Assembly: GCA_026993525.1 (NCBI GenBank)
Contig: JALWSS010000208.1
Span: forward strand, 1-36,993
Reading direction: 5' to 3'
Length of the DNA stretch: 36,993 nucleotides
Source of the DNA: Saprospiraceae bacterium
Lineage (GTDB): Bacteria > Bacteroidota > Bacteroidia > Chitinophagales > Saprospiraceae
This document shows positions 9,050 through 16,264 of this stretch, piece by piece. The notes under the pieces were generated by a model that saw nothing but the letters and a program-made list of their open reading frames with translations, was not told where the DNA came from and ran no database searches. The position numbers were made by a program, and so were the translations under genes. Every line of letters starts with the position of its first letter. Position 1 is the stretch's first letter.

Positions 9050-10115
9050 CAGATTCAGAAGCCTTCATTTTTTCTGCGTTGTCCGCAATGGTCAGCGCCT
9101 CGATGATTTTGTCGAGGTCACCTTCCAGGACCTGGTCCAGGTTGTATAGTGTGAGGTCGATCCGGTGGTCTGTGATGCGGTTCTGGGGGTAGTTGTAGGT
9201 CCTGATCTTTTCGGAGCGGTCGCCGGAACCGACGAGGGATTTGCGCTGGGCAGCCACTTCCGATTCCATTTTGTTTTTCTGCATTTCGTACACCTTCTGG
9301 TACAGGCGTTGTTCGGCAATTTCCTTGTTGGAGTGCTGTGAGCGGCCTTCGGTACACTCCACCACCACGCCGGTAGGCAGGTGGGTGAGGCGCACGCCCG
9401 ATTCGGTCTTGTTTACGTGCTGGCCACCGGCCCCGCTGGATCGGAAGGTGTCAATTTTCAGGTCGGAGCGTTTGATGTTTACGTCTTCCATTTCCATTTT
9501 GGGCATCACGGCCACAGTGGCAGCGGAGGTGTGTACCCGCCCTTTTGATTCGGTCTCCGGCACCCGCTGCACCCGGTGTACACCCGACTCGTACTTCAGC
9601 TTTCCGTAAACGTCGGTGCCGGTCACTTCCATGGAGACCTCTTTGAAGCCGCCAACCGAGCCGGGGTTTTCAGAGAGGATTTCCAGGTTCCACCCCTGCT
9701 TTTCAAAGTAGCGGCTGTACATGCGAAACAGATCGCCGGCAAAGAGGCTCGCTTCATCGCCGCCGGTTCCTGCCCTGATTTCGAAGATGACGTCTTTTTC
9801 GTCTTCGGGGTCTTTGGGGGTCAACAATATTTTGAGTTGCGCTTCCAGTTTTGCCTTTTCCGACTCCAGTTCTTCCTGTTCGGCTTTGGCCATTTCCCTG
9901 ATCTCCGGGTCTTTTTCAGCGGCCAGTTCCCGTGCATGTCCGAGGTTTTCGAGTACCGTTTTGTAGGCCAGGTAGGCATCCACTATTTCTTTGAGCTTTG
10001 CGTACTCCTTGTTCAGTCTGGCGTACCGGCTTTGATCCGAAATGACGGCAGGGTCTGACAGTTGCTCTTCCAGCATCAGAAAGTTGTTGCGTATGGCTTC
10101 TAACTTATCAATCAT
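9045..10115 (-). CDS. prfA: Peptide chain release factor 1
   Basis: This 356-residue protein is RF1, which reads UAA and UAG in the ribosomal A site and triggers peptide release. The tripeptide anticodon PxT is present as PET near residues 186-188 (RF2 would have SPF). The catalytic GGQ lies in SSGAGGQHVNKTESGVR near residue 228-230. The start MIDKLEAIRNNFLMLEEQL and the length are normal for the family. It is convergent with the GH57 gene and divergent from tsaB. A well-matched Bacteroidota promoter lies about 120 bases upstream. No hemK/prmC methyltransferase gene is adjacent in this window. Confidence 0.98.
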   Translation of the reverse strand: MIDKLEAIRNNFLMLEEQLSDPAVISDQSRYARLNKEYAKLKEIVDAYLAYKTVLENLGHARELAAEKDPEIREMAKAEQEELESEKAKLEAQLKILLTPKDPEDEKDVIFEIRAGTGGDEASLFAGDLFRMYSRYFEKQGWNLEILSENPGSVGGFKEVSMEVTGTDVYGKLKYESGVHRVQRVPETESKGRVHTSAATVAVMPKMEMEDVNIKRSDLKIDTFRSSGAGGQHVNKTESGVRLTHLPTGVVVECTEGRSQHSNKEIAEQRLYQKVYEMQKNKMESEVAAQRKSLVGSGDRSEKIRTYNYPQNRITDHRIDLTLYNLDQVLEGDLDKIIEALTIADNAEKMKASESA

Positions 10116-10238
10116 CGGTCAGCGGTTCATTGAAATGAAGGTGGAGGTGCTCCGGTTGCGGGAGCAGGAAAGCTTGAAGGAAGGCTAATAATTGTGGCGT
10201 GCCGGAGTCATGGACATCGTTCAGGCTGTTTCAGGCCG

Positions 10239-10270
10239 CAAAGGTAATGGCCCTGGATTCGGTTTACAAA
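10239..10270 (-). promoter_or_regulatory. Bacteroidota-type promoter for prfA
   Basis: On the minus strand TTTG (10267-10270) is followed after 20 bases by TACCTTTG (10239-10246). This matches the -33 TTTG and -7 TAnnTTTG consensus with correct spacing. It implies a leader of roughly 115-120 nucleotides before the prfA start codon. Confidence 0.65.
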
Positions 10271-10301
10271 CTTTACTTTCGCGGCTGATTTGGAAAAGTA
10301 C

Positions 10302-10997
10302 ATGGCCAGCATCCTTCACATAGAAACAGCTACCGATGTCTGCTCCGTTGCCGTTGCGGAGAGTGGGCAACTGCTGGCTTTCAAAGAAGAGCAATTCCGC
10401 CACCACAACGATCATTCGAAAAACCTGACCCTGTTCATCGGGGAATGCATGAGAAAGGCAGGTAAAACACTAAAAGACCTGAATGCCGTTGCCGTCAGCC
10501 GTGGTCCGGGTTCGTATTCCTCACTCCGGGTGGGCACCTCTGTGGCCAAGGGCATTTGCTATGCCTTTGACCTCCCGCTCATTGCAGTGGATACCCTGCA
10601 GTCTTTGGCCTTCGCTTCGCAAAAAGCAATGCCCACTCCCGGGGCCTTGTATGTGCCCATGATCGATGCCCGCAGAATGGAGGTCTATTGCCGTGTTTTC
10701 GACGAGAATAACAGCGCATTGACGGAAGCGGAAAGCCTGGTGCTGACAGAAGGCGTCTTTGCCAGCTATTTTGAGGAAGGCAAAACGATGGTTTTCTCCG
10801 GAAACGGCGCCACCAAAGCGCAACAAGTCATTGCGCACCCCCGGGCTCAATTCGCCCCGCTTCCGGCCTCAGCAAAGCACCTCGTAGCCCTGGCCTTTCA
10901 CAAGTTTGAAGACCAGGCCTTCGAAAACCTGGCACTGTTTGCTCCTTTCTACCTCAAACCGCCCAACATCACTACTCCCCGGAAACGGGCACTATGA
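10302..10997 (+). CDS. tsaB: tRNA threonylcarbamoyladenosine biosynthesis protein TsaB
   Basis: This 231-residue ASKHA-fold protein is TsaB, the partner that TsaD needs to make t6A at position 37 of ANN-decoding tRNAs. The phosphate-binding start ILHIETATDVCSVAV, the DHSKNLTLFI segment and SRGPGSYSSLRVGTSVAKG are the family hallmarks. I chose the ATG at 10302 (MASILHIETAT) because it places the first strand at the normal position; an in-frame TTG at 10290 would add four residues. The gene is divergent from prfA and stands alone. The other t6A genes (tsaC, tsaD, tsaE) are not in the window. The 247 bases after it show no clear terminator. Confidence 0.95.
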   Translation: MASILHIETATDVCSVAVAESGQLLAFKEEQFRHHNDHSKNLTLFIGECMRKAGKTLKDLNAVAVSRGPGSYSSLRVGTSVAKGICYAFDLPLIAVDTLQSLAFASQKAMPTPGALYVPMIDARRMEVYCRVFDENNSALTEAESLVLTEGVFASYFEEGKTMVFSGNGATKAQQVIAHPRAQFAPLPASAKHLVALAFHKFEDQAFENLALFAPFYLKPPNITTPRKRAL

Positions 10998-11244
10998 CCA
11001 CAGAAGTAGCCGGTTTCATATTAAACATTCCAATACTTTCAACATTTTTTTTATTTTGAAAACCTATTTCTATTTTCGCCTTGAACTCAGCCGGTTTAGG
11101 CATAGCGGAAAGAACTTATTTTTTCGATTGGTATAGTTCTTGGTTAACCATGTATCGAAATTTCGCTAATTTGTAAGGGACTATCAAAGGCGAGTTTCAT
11201 GTTCAATGAAAGCAATTTTTTAACCACAGTCTAAAAACATAAGT

Positions 11245-11583
11245 ATGAGAAAGCAAAAGAACGAGACGATCGTGTTGAAGAAGGGAAAGCAAGAGATTCA
11301 ACTCGATTACGCTGAGTTACGCAAAGCGGTGCTGGTTCTTAGGGCCATCAACCACAAATTGCGGCAGCGGATGATCAACTTGTTGGAAGAAAACGGCAGC
11401 ATGACCGTTACCGACATATATGTGAAACTCCGCCTCGAGCAATCCGTAGCTTCGCAACACCTCGCTATTCTGCGCCGTGCAGGAGTGGTGTCCACTCAGC
11501 GTCAGGGTAAGTACATCTACTACTCCCTCAACAAAGATCGCCTTGAGCAGATCTCCGGCTTGATTGAAGAGCTGGCTGCGTGA
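11245..11583 (+). CDS. ArsR-type winged-helix transcriptional regulator (first paralog)
   Basis: This 112-residue protein has the ArsR/SmtB winged-helix fold: LRAINHKLRQRMINLLEENG as the first helices, then VTDIYVKLRLEQSVASQHLA as the DNA-recognition helix-turn-helix, and STQRQGKYIYYSLN as the wing. It has no cysteine and no histidine pair at the metal-sensing positions (TVTDIY replaces the ELCVCD-type alpha-3 site), so it is unlikely to be a classic metal sensor. The core is closely similar to the next gene (LEQS-SQHL and GKYIYY are shared). No obvious target gene follows, only the second regulator, and two hairpins separate them. Confidence 0.93.
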   Translation: MRKQKNETIVLKKGKQEIQLDYAELRKAVLVLRAINHKLRQRMINLLEENGSMTVTDIYVKLRLEQSVASQHLAILRRAGVVSTQRQGKYIYYSLNKDRLEQISGLIEELAA

Positions 11584-11713
11584 CGAAAGCCAGGCTTTCA
11601 GAACAGCAGACCAAGGCAGCATTTATTGGATAACGGCTTCACACACAATTCGAGAAATAATCCTGTGATTCAAGAATCATTACAAAACGTTGAAAGCAGG
11701 CACTGAAAGAGTA

Positions 11714-11743
11714 AGCCCGAACCGCCCCCCGGCAGTTCGGGCT
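11714..11743 (+). terminator. GC-rich hairpin after the first ArsR gene
   Basis: AGCCCGAAC (11714-11722) pairs perfectly with GTTCGGGCT (11735-11743) around a 12-base C-rich loop. There is no T-tract after it. It may assist the stronger terminator that follows. Confidence 0.5.
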
Positions 11744-11761
11744 AAATCGTGTGAACCATAC

Positions 11762-11800
11762 AAAAAATGCTGCAAATCAGAGGGTTTGCGGCATTTTTTT
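11762..11800 (+). terminator. Rho-independent terminator between the two ArsR genes
   Basis: AAAAAATGC (11762-11770) plus GCAAA (11772-11776) pair with TTTGC (11785-11789) and GCATTTTTT (11791-11799), leaving an 8-base loop and a T-tract. An in-frame ATG at 11767 lies inside this hairpin, which argues against it being the start of the next gene. Confidence 0.8.
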
Positions 11801-11808
11801 ATACTGTT

Positions 11809-11839
11809 TTTGAAAAAATAAATAATTGCCGCATATTTG
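11809..11839 (+). promoter_or_regulatory. Bacteroidota-type promoter for the second ArsR gene
   Basis: TTTG (11809-11812) is followed after exactly 19 bases by CATATTTG (11832-11839), one mismatch from TAnnTTTG. The start codon at 11878 lies about 39 bases after the box. It overlaps the end of the preceding terminator, so the two regulators have separate transcripts. Confidence 0.6.
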
Positions 11840-11877
11840 CTCAGGCGGTTTTGCAAACTTCTATTAAAACAACTTCT

Positions 11878-12195
11878 ATGAGAAAGGCTAAACTATCGAT
11901 TGACAACGATAAACTGCAGGAGTCTGCCGAGATACTAAGGGCTCTGGCACACCCACTCCGAATGAAAATACTCGGGTTCATTGATCAGCACTCAATGATC
12001 AACGTCAACAAAATCTACAACACCCTCAAACTCGAGCAATCCATTACCTCTCAACACCTTAGAATCCTCAGAACGGTCGGGCTTGTGAATACCCGCCGGG
12101 AAGGGAAATACATTTACTACCAGATCAACTACGAAAGGCTGAGCCAGGCAGTGGGGGCCATAGACACTTTTCTGAAGAGATTCGAAGAGGCTTAA
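11878..12195 (+). CDS. ArsR-type winged-helix transcriptional regulator (second paralog)
   Basis: This 105-residue protein starts at MRKAKLSIDND, which aligns with MRKQKNE of the first paralog. ILRALAHPLRMKILGFI is the typical ArsR opening, followed by VNKIYNTLKLEQSITSQHLR as recognition helix and NTRREGKYIYYQIN as wing. Like its neighbour it lacks Cys/His metal-binding residues. A longer reading from 11767 is rejected because it starts inside a terminator and upstream of a good promoter. The conserved pair of paralogs may arise from local duplication. The ligand and targets are unknown. Confidence 0.92.
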   Translation: MRKAKLSIDNDKLQESAEILRALAHPLRMKILGFIDQHSMINVNKIYNTLKLEQSITSQHLRILRTVGLVNTRREGKYIYYQINYERLSQAVGAIDTFLKRFEEA

Positions 12196-12273
12196 CCTGG
12201 TTGGGTCCTGGCCTCAGAATAACTGTTCAACGCCGTGGAGGCAGGTTGATCGGGAATCACTTAACAATGCACA

Positions 12274-12315
12274 CACAAAGGGCTGAAGCCAATTCAATGG
12301 TCTCAGCCCTTTGTG
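12274..12315. terminator. Bidirectional terminator between ArsR and prs
   Basis: CACAAAGGGCTGA (12274-12286) and TCAGCCCTTTGTG (12303-12315) form a perfect 13-bp stem with a 16-base loop between two convergent genes. GTTTT follows on the plus strand. The T-run is short, so efficiency is uncertain. Confidence 0.65.
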
Positions 12316-12340
12316 GTTTTCCAAAACCTGTGGTCACACC

Positions 12341-13273
12341 CTAACCTTCAATAAACAAGGCGGAAATCGAGCGGTGCTCGTGCGTGTTTCTGATGGCACG
12401 GGCAAACAGTTTGGCCGTTGAAAGCACCTTGATCTTCTTTGAAGTTTTCCGAAGCGGGATGGTATCGCAAACGATCAGTTCCTGAAGCGAAGAAGATTCG
12501 ATGTTCTTGTAGGCATTGCCGCTCAACACGGGGTGCGTGCAAATGGCCCTTACGCTTTTGGCCCCTTTCTTCAGAATGATATCGGCGGCCCGGCAGAGCG
12601 TGCCGGCGGTGTCAACGAGGTCGTCAACGAGGATTACATCGGCGCCGGAGACATCACCGATGACGGTCATGCCAGCCACCTCATTGGCTTTCTTGCGGTA
12701 CTTGTCGCAAATGACGAGCTCACGGCCGAAGTATTTGGCGTAAGTCCTGGCCCGCTTGACCCCGCCCACATCCGGAGAGGCGAAAATGACGTTTTCGAGG
12801 TTTTGCTGTTCGAGGTAGGGTATGTAAATGGCCTCGCTCTTCAGGTGGTCAACGGGGATGTCAAAAAAGCCCTGGATCTGGTCGGCGTGGAAGTCCATGG
12901 TCATCACCCTGTTGGCGCCGGCGGCCTGCAACAGATCAGCCACCAGTTTGGCGGAAATGGGCACCCGGGGCTTGTCCTTGCGGTCCTGGCGGGCATAGCC
13001 GAAATAGGGCATCACCGCTGTGATATAGCCCGAGGAGGCCCGCTTGGCAGCATCTATCATGAGCAACAGCTCCATGAAGTTTTCGGCAGGAGAAAAGGTG
13101 GACTGGATCAGGAAAACAAAAGCACCTCTGACCGATTCGTTGATCACAGGTTGCATTTCTCCATCGCTGAAGCGGTTCAGCGTTACATCGCCAAGGGGCT
13201 GGCCGTAATAATCAGCGATTTTCTCTGACAGGTACAGAGAACCGGTTCCGGAAAAGAGTTTGACTTCAACCAT
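12341..13273 (-). CDS. prs: Ribose-phosphate pyrophosphokinase (PRPP synthetase)
   Basis: This enzyme transfers pyrophosphate from ATP to ribose 5-phosphate to make PRPP for nucleotide, His, Trp and NAD synthesis. From the ATG at 13273 (MVEVKLFSGTGSLYLSEKIA) it has 310 residues, the family's usual size; an ATG at 13360 would add 29 residues with no family counterpart. The ATP loop region NRFSDGEMQPVINESVRG, the YFGYARQDRKDKPRVPISA flexible-loop segment and the PRPP-binding loop VILVDDLVDTAGTL are all present. It is convergent with the second ArsR gene with a shared terminator. PRPP also feeds the NAD pathway begun by nadB, further along. Confidence 0.96.
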   Translation of the reverse strand: MVEVKLFSGTGSLYLSEKIADYYGQPLGDVTLNRFSDGEMQPVINESVRGAFVFLIQSTFSPAENFMELLLMIDAAKRASSGYITAVMPYFGYARQDRKDKPRVPISAKLVADLLQAAGANRVMTMDFHADQIQGFFDIPVDHLKSEAIYIPYLEQQNLENVIFASPDVGGVKRARTYAKYFGRELVICDKYRKKANEVAGMTVIGDVSGADVILVDDLVDTAGTLCRAADIILKKGAKSVRAICTHPVLSGNAYKNIESSSLQELIVCDTIPLRKTSKKIKVLSTAKLFARAIRNTHEHRSISALFIEG

Positions 13274-13613
13274 GGTATTTGATGAAAAAGGAGTTGGGGA
13301 GCCGGCCAAAGGATGCGCTGCGCCTTTCACCTGGCTCAATAGTATGTCACTATAGCTCATAAAAGAACCCGAAGGTGGTATTTGTGGCCCCGAAAGTGGG
13401 TGAATATTGAATTTCGTCGCCTTAATGTGAGGAGGATATCAGGCCGTTTTCCGCAAAGTAGTTATCTTGCTCGCTCCAAATCCCATTCGCAAAATCTATC
13501 CCCGACAATTCCACCACAAAAGTAGAAATTCTCAGAACAAAGCCGGGGAGCTTCATTGTTCTTTTTGCGTCATATTCAGCAGCCCTTGACAACACTATTG
13601 AAACCTGATTGAA

Positions 13614-14552
13614 ATGAACCGCCTGAAAGCTACACCCATACCTGCCTTTTTGCTGGCTGTATCCCTGATTGTTACCGCTTTTGCCTGCCAGCAAATTACC
13701 CGGCAAGACAGCCAAAAAGTACTTGTTTCTTCAAATGACGGAAAATCCAGGTTTGCCGGTTACTGGTACGCCGGAGAAGCTGAACTCAACACCTACAAGG
13801 TGGAGCAGTCCCGCTACGGTGAAATGCGGAACGGGAAAGCGGTTATGGTTTTCGTCACGGAGGATTTTTCCAAATCCCGGCAGGTCAAACTGGACGATCC
13901 TGAAAAGGACTGGGAAGACAAGGTCTCGGTGATGAAGCTCAATTTTGTAAAACGTTTTGTAACCGGTATCTATGATTACTCCATGATGCTATCGGTTTTC
14001 ACACCCGTTGACCTCGAAGAGCAGCCCCACAGCCTGAAGGCCACCACCACATCACAGGACTGGTGCGGCCAATCGTTCGTGCAGATGAATTACAAAGGGA
14101 GCAAGTACAAAGTGCAACTGAGGTCTTATTTCGGCTCAGAAGGCGACAGGGATTTCTCCACCCGTGGAGACCTGCTGGAAGACGAATTGTGGAACCGCAT
14201 CCGAATTGACCCCACCAGCATCCGGGCCGGTGAGCTGGACCTGGTTCCGGCAACCTTTTTCACCCGCCTCAAACACGAGCGCATCAAACCCCGGCGGGCA
14301 CGCATTCGCCTGGAGCAATCGGAAGCCATGAACCGCCTCATCGTGGAATACATGCACCTGGACCGAACCCTCATCATCGGCTACGAGCCGCAGTTCCCCT
14401 ACCGCATTCTCAGTTGGGAAGAACAGGACGATGGCAAACTGACTTCGAGAGGAATACTGTTACAATCCGTCAAAGCTCCTTACTGGACCCAACACGACAA
14501 CGGCGATTTGTATTTGCGCGACAGCCTCCGCCTGCCTAAGACGATCTTTTGA
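13614..14552 (+). CDS. Conserved Bacteroidota lipoprotein (often mislabelled septum formation inhibitor Maf)
   Basis: This 312-residue protein has an SPII signal, AFLLAVSLIVTAFAC, with the lipidated Cys near residue 25. The sequence then carries phrases conserved in a Bacteroidota-wide family: YWYAGEAELNTYKVEQSRYG, VFVTEDFSKSRQVKLDD, QDWCGQSFVQMNY and ELWNRIRI. From memory, database entries of this family are sometimes called Maf, but none of the Maf nucleotide pyrophosphatase motifs is present. The function is unknown. It stands alone, and the bases after the stop are a degenerate G-rich repeat. Confidence 0.85.
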   Translation: MNRLKATPIPAFLLAVSLIVTAFACQQITRQDSQKVLVSSNDGKSRFAGYWYAGEAELNTYKVEQSRYGEMRNGKAVMVFVTEDFSKSRQVKLDDPEKDWEDKVSVMKLNFVKRFVTGIYDYSMMLSVFTPVDLEEQPHSLKATTTSQDWCGQSFVQMNYKGSKYKVQLRSYFGSEGDRDFSTRGDLLEDELWNRIRIDPTSIRAGELDLVPATFFTRLKHERIKPRRARIRLEQSEAMNRLIVEYMHLDRTLIIGYEPQFPYRILSWEEQDDGKLTSRGILLQSVKAPYWTQHDNGDLYLRDSLRLPKTIF

Positions 14553-14663
14553 TTGGGTGGAAGGTGTAGAGTTTAGGGGGCAGGGGTTGCTAAAATGTTT
14601 CCTTGAGTGACATCATGAGTCATCTGCAGAAAGTGCCATCAATTGTTGAGAGAGGTTCAGAGA

Positions 14664-15026
14664 GGTTGAGAGGAGTTGAGAGTGGTTGGCGAGAGGGTGT
14701 TCATTAAAGTGTCTCAGCAACTCGGCTTCATTGAATGTGAAAAAATCATTTATACATCCCGGTTCCTGCCTGTGAAAAAGGCCCCAATAACATCAGCCAT
14801 CTTGTAACCCGCTGTTTCCTGCCTCGTCGGCAGACAGGCGACGGGGGGAAGAACCTCGAACCCCCTCGCTGAAGCAAGGGGTTTCAAGATGTTTGATGGA
14901 GTGAAATGCCTTTTGGCCCTCAGGAATTTAACCTGCAACTTCAGGATCAGATCGCTCATGCAATACCCACCGAGCCTGAATGGCGGATTTGTGGGTAATG
15001 GATAGCCCTCTCAACCCCTCTCAACC
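14664..15026. repeat. Gene-free stretch with 19-bp imperfect inverted ends
   Basis: GGTTGAGAGGAGTTGAGAG (14664-14682) is the inverse complement of 15008-15026 with one mismatch; the right copy overlaps the stop codon of the von Willebrand A gene. Inside are GTCGGCAGACAGG (14826-14838), repeated at 36375-36387, and an 8-bp hairpin in the minus-strand reading CCCCTTGC-TTCA-GCGAGGGG near 14863-14882. The whole gene-free interval runs from 14553 to 15020. It could be a small MITE-like element or two low-complexity tracts in opposite orientation. No target duplication was seen. Confidence 0.4.
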
Positions 15027-16139
15027 ATCACGACTGATAAAACGGCCAAAGCGCTGGCCCTTGAAAGCAGCTTCCATCAGGTCCGGAAACTTGTCGGGTG
15101 TGCAGGCAAAGGCGGGGATGTCCATACCTGCCAGCCGGGCAGCCATTTGGTGGTCGTAGGCAGGAGCGCCGGCGTCATCCAGGGCCAGCAGGGAAACGAC
15201 CTGCACTCCGCTCTCTTTCAACTGTGCGGTTCTTCGCAACATTTCATCGCGGTTTCCACCTTCGAAAAGATCGCTGATCAGCACCAGGAAGGTTTTGGCC
15301 GGAGCAGTGACCAGCCTTTCGGCGTAGGCCAGGGCGGAATTGATATCGGTGCCACCGCCAAGCTGCACGCCAAAGAGCATTTCAACGGGATCGTGAAGCT
15401 GGTCGGTGAGATCAGCCACGCTGGTGTCAAAAGCCACAAAATGGGTTTTTACCGAAGGCAAAGAAGCCAGAATGGCCCCGAAAATGCCGGCATAAACCAC
15501 CGAACCGGCCATGGACCCGCTCTGATCCACCAGCAGGACAACATGGCGCAGCGAATGCTGCCGGCGGCCATGTCCGAACATTTGTTCCGGAATGATGGTG
15601 TTGAGGCTGGGCTGGTAGTTTTTCAGGTTGGCCCTGATGGTCCGGTGCCAGTCAATCTCCCGCAATTTGGGCCGGCGGTTGCGGTCGGCACGGTTGAGGC
15701 TGCCCCGAATGGCCTGCTTCAGTGGGTTTTCCAGCCGGCGGCGCAGGTCTTCCACCACCTGGCGAACCACTTGTCTGGCCGTTTCTTTGGTTTTCTCCGG
15801 CATCACCTTGCTGAGTGAAATGAGGGTGGCCACGAGCGACACATCCGGCTCCATCATGCACAGCAGTTCAGGTTCCATCAGCATGCGTTTAAGGTCAAGT
15901 CGCTCCAGGGCATCCTTTTGGATCAACTGCACAACGGACCGGGGAAAGTACTTCCGGATATCGCCCAGCCAGCGGTTGACGTTGGGCGAAGAGCTTCCCA
16001 GCCCCCCCTGCCGCTCGCTGTCGTAAAGCGCCTCGAGGGTGGCATCCATGCCGGCCAGTTGCTCTCCCAGTGAGATTTCATTTTCAGGGTCGGCCTTCCG
16101 GCCAAGGATCATCCGCCATTTTTGCAGGTGGTCTGCCAT
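15021..16139 (-). CDS. von Willebrand factor A domain protein (CoxE/YehP-like)
   Basis: This 372-residue protein has an N-terminal helical region of about 195 residues followed by a VWA domain. The metal-ion-dependent adhesion site is complete: DQSGSM near residue 205, a Thr in GGGTDINSA, and an Asp in ISDLFEGG. There is no signal peptide, so it is cytosolic. Such proteins usually work with a MoxR-type AAA+ ATPase in metal insertion or complex remodelling, but no ATPase gene is in this window. I prefer the ATG at 16139 (MADHLQKWRMILG); one at 16163 would add eight residues. It is divergent from nadB. The end of the gene, GGTTGAGAGGGGTTGAGAGGG, is a short tandem repeat that supplies the TGA stop. 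Confidence 0.88.
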   Translation of the reverse strand: MADHLQKWRMILGRKADPENEISLGEQLAGMDATLEALYDSERQGGLGSSSPNVNRWLGDIRKYFPRSVVQLIQKDALERLDLKRMLMEPELLCMMEPDVSLVATLISLSKVMPEKTKETARQVVRQVVEDLRRRLENPLKQAIRGSLNRADRNRRPKLREIDWHRTIRANLKNYQPSLNTIIPEQMFGHGRRQHSLRHVVLLVDQSGSMAGSVVYAGIFGAILASLPSVKTHFVAFDTSVADLTDQLHDPVEMLFGVQLGGGTDINSALAYAERLVTAPAKTFLVLISDLFEGGNRDEMLRRTAQLKESGVQVVSLLALDDAGAPAYDHQMAARLAGMDIPAFACTPDKFPDLMEAAFKGQRFGRFISRDG

Positions 16140-16206
16140 GCGGCAAAGATAACCGGGGGTCATTTACCCGAAGGGAAAAATGGTGATGGAATAAGGTGCA
16201 GCCCGT

Positions 16207-16214
16207 TACTTTTG
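16207..16214 (+). promoter_or_regulatory. Candidate -7 box for nadB
   Basis: TACTTTTG is a perfect match to TAnnTTTG and lies about 50 bases before the nadB ATG. No TTTG is present at -33, so the call is tentative. Confidence 0.45.
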
Positions 16215-16264
16215 TGCGGCACCGCAATGGCTGCGGGTCTCCTTTTCACGCTCAATTGTTGAAG

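Noticed and set aside
11767-11877. Upstream start for the second ArsR gene
   Set aside because: The ATG at 11767 lies inside a terminator hairpin and before the promoter; the start at 11878 aligns with the paralog.
13274-13360. 29-residue N-terminal extension of prs
   Set aside because: PRPP synthetases begin at the KLFSGTG strand; the extension has no family counterpart.
13614-14552. Septum inhibitor Maf as a functional name for the lipoprotein
   Set aside because: No Maf nucleotide pyrophosphatase motif is present and the protein has a lipoprotein signal.
14845-14885. tRNA-like GGTTCGAGGTTC on the minus strand
   Set aside because: The T-arm does not pair, and no acceptor, D-arm or anticodon arm can be placed.
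14750-14959. Open frame of 69 codons (ARGFEVLPPV) in the gap before the VWA gene
   Set aside because: No recognisable domain or start context; it overlaps a repeated GTCGGCAGACAGG segment.
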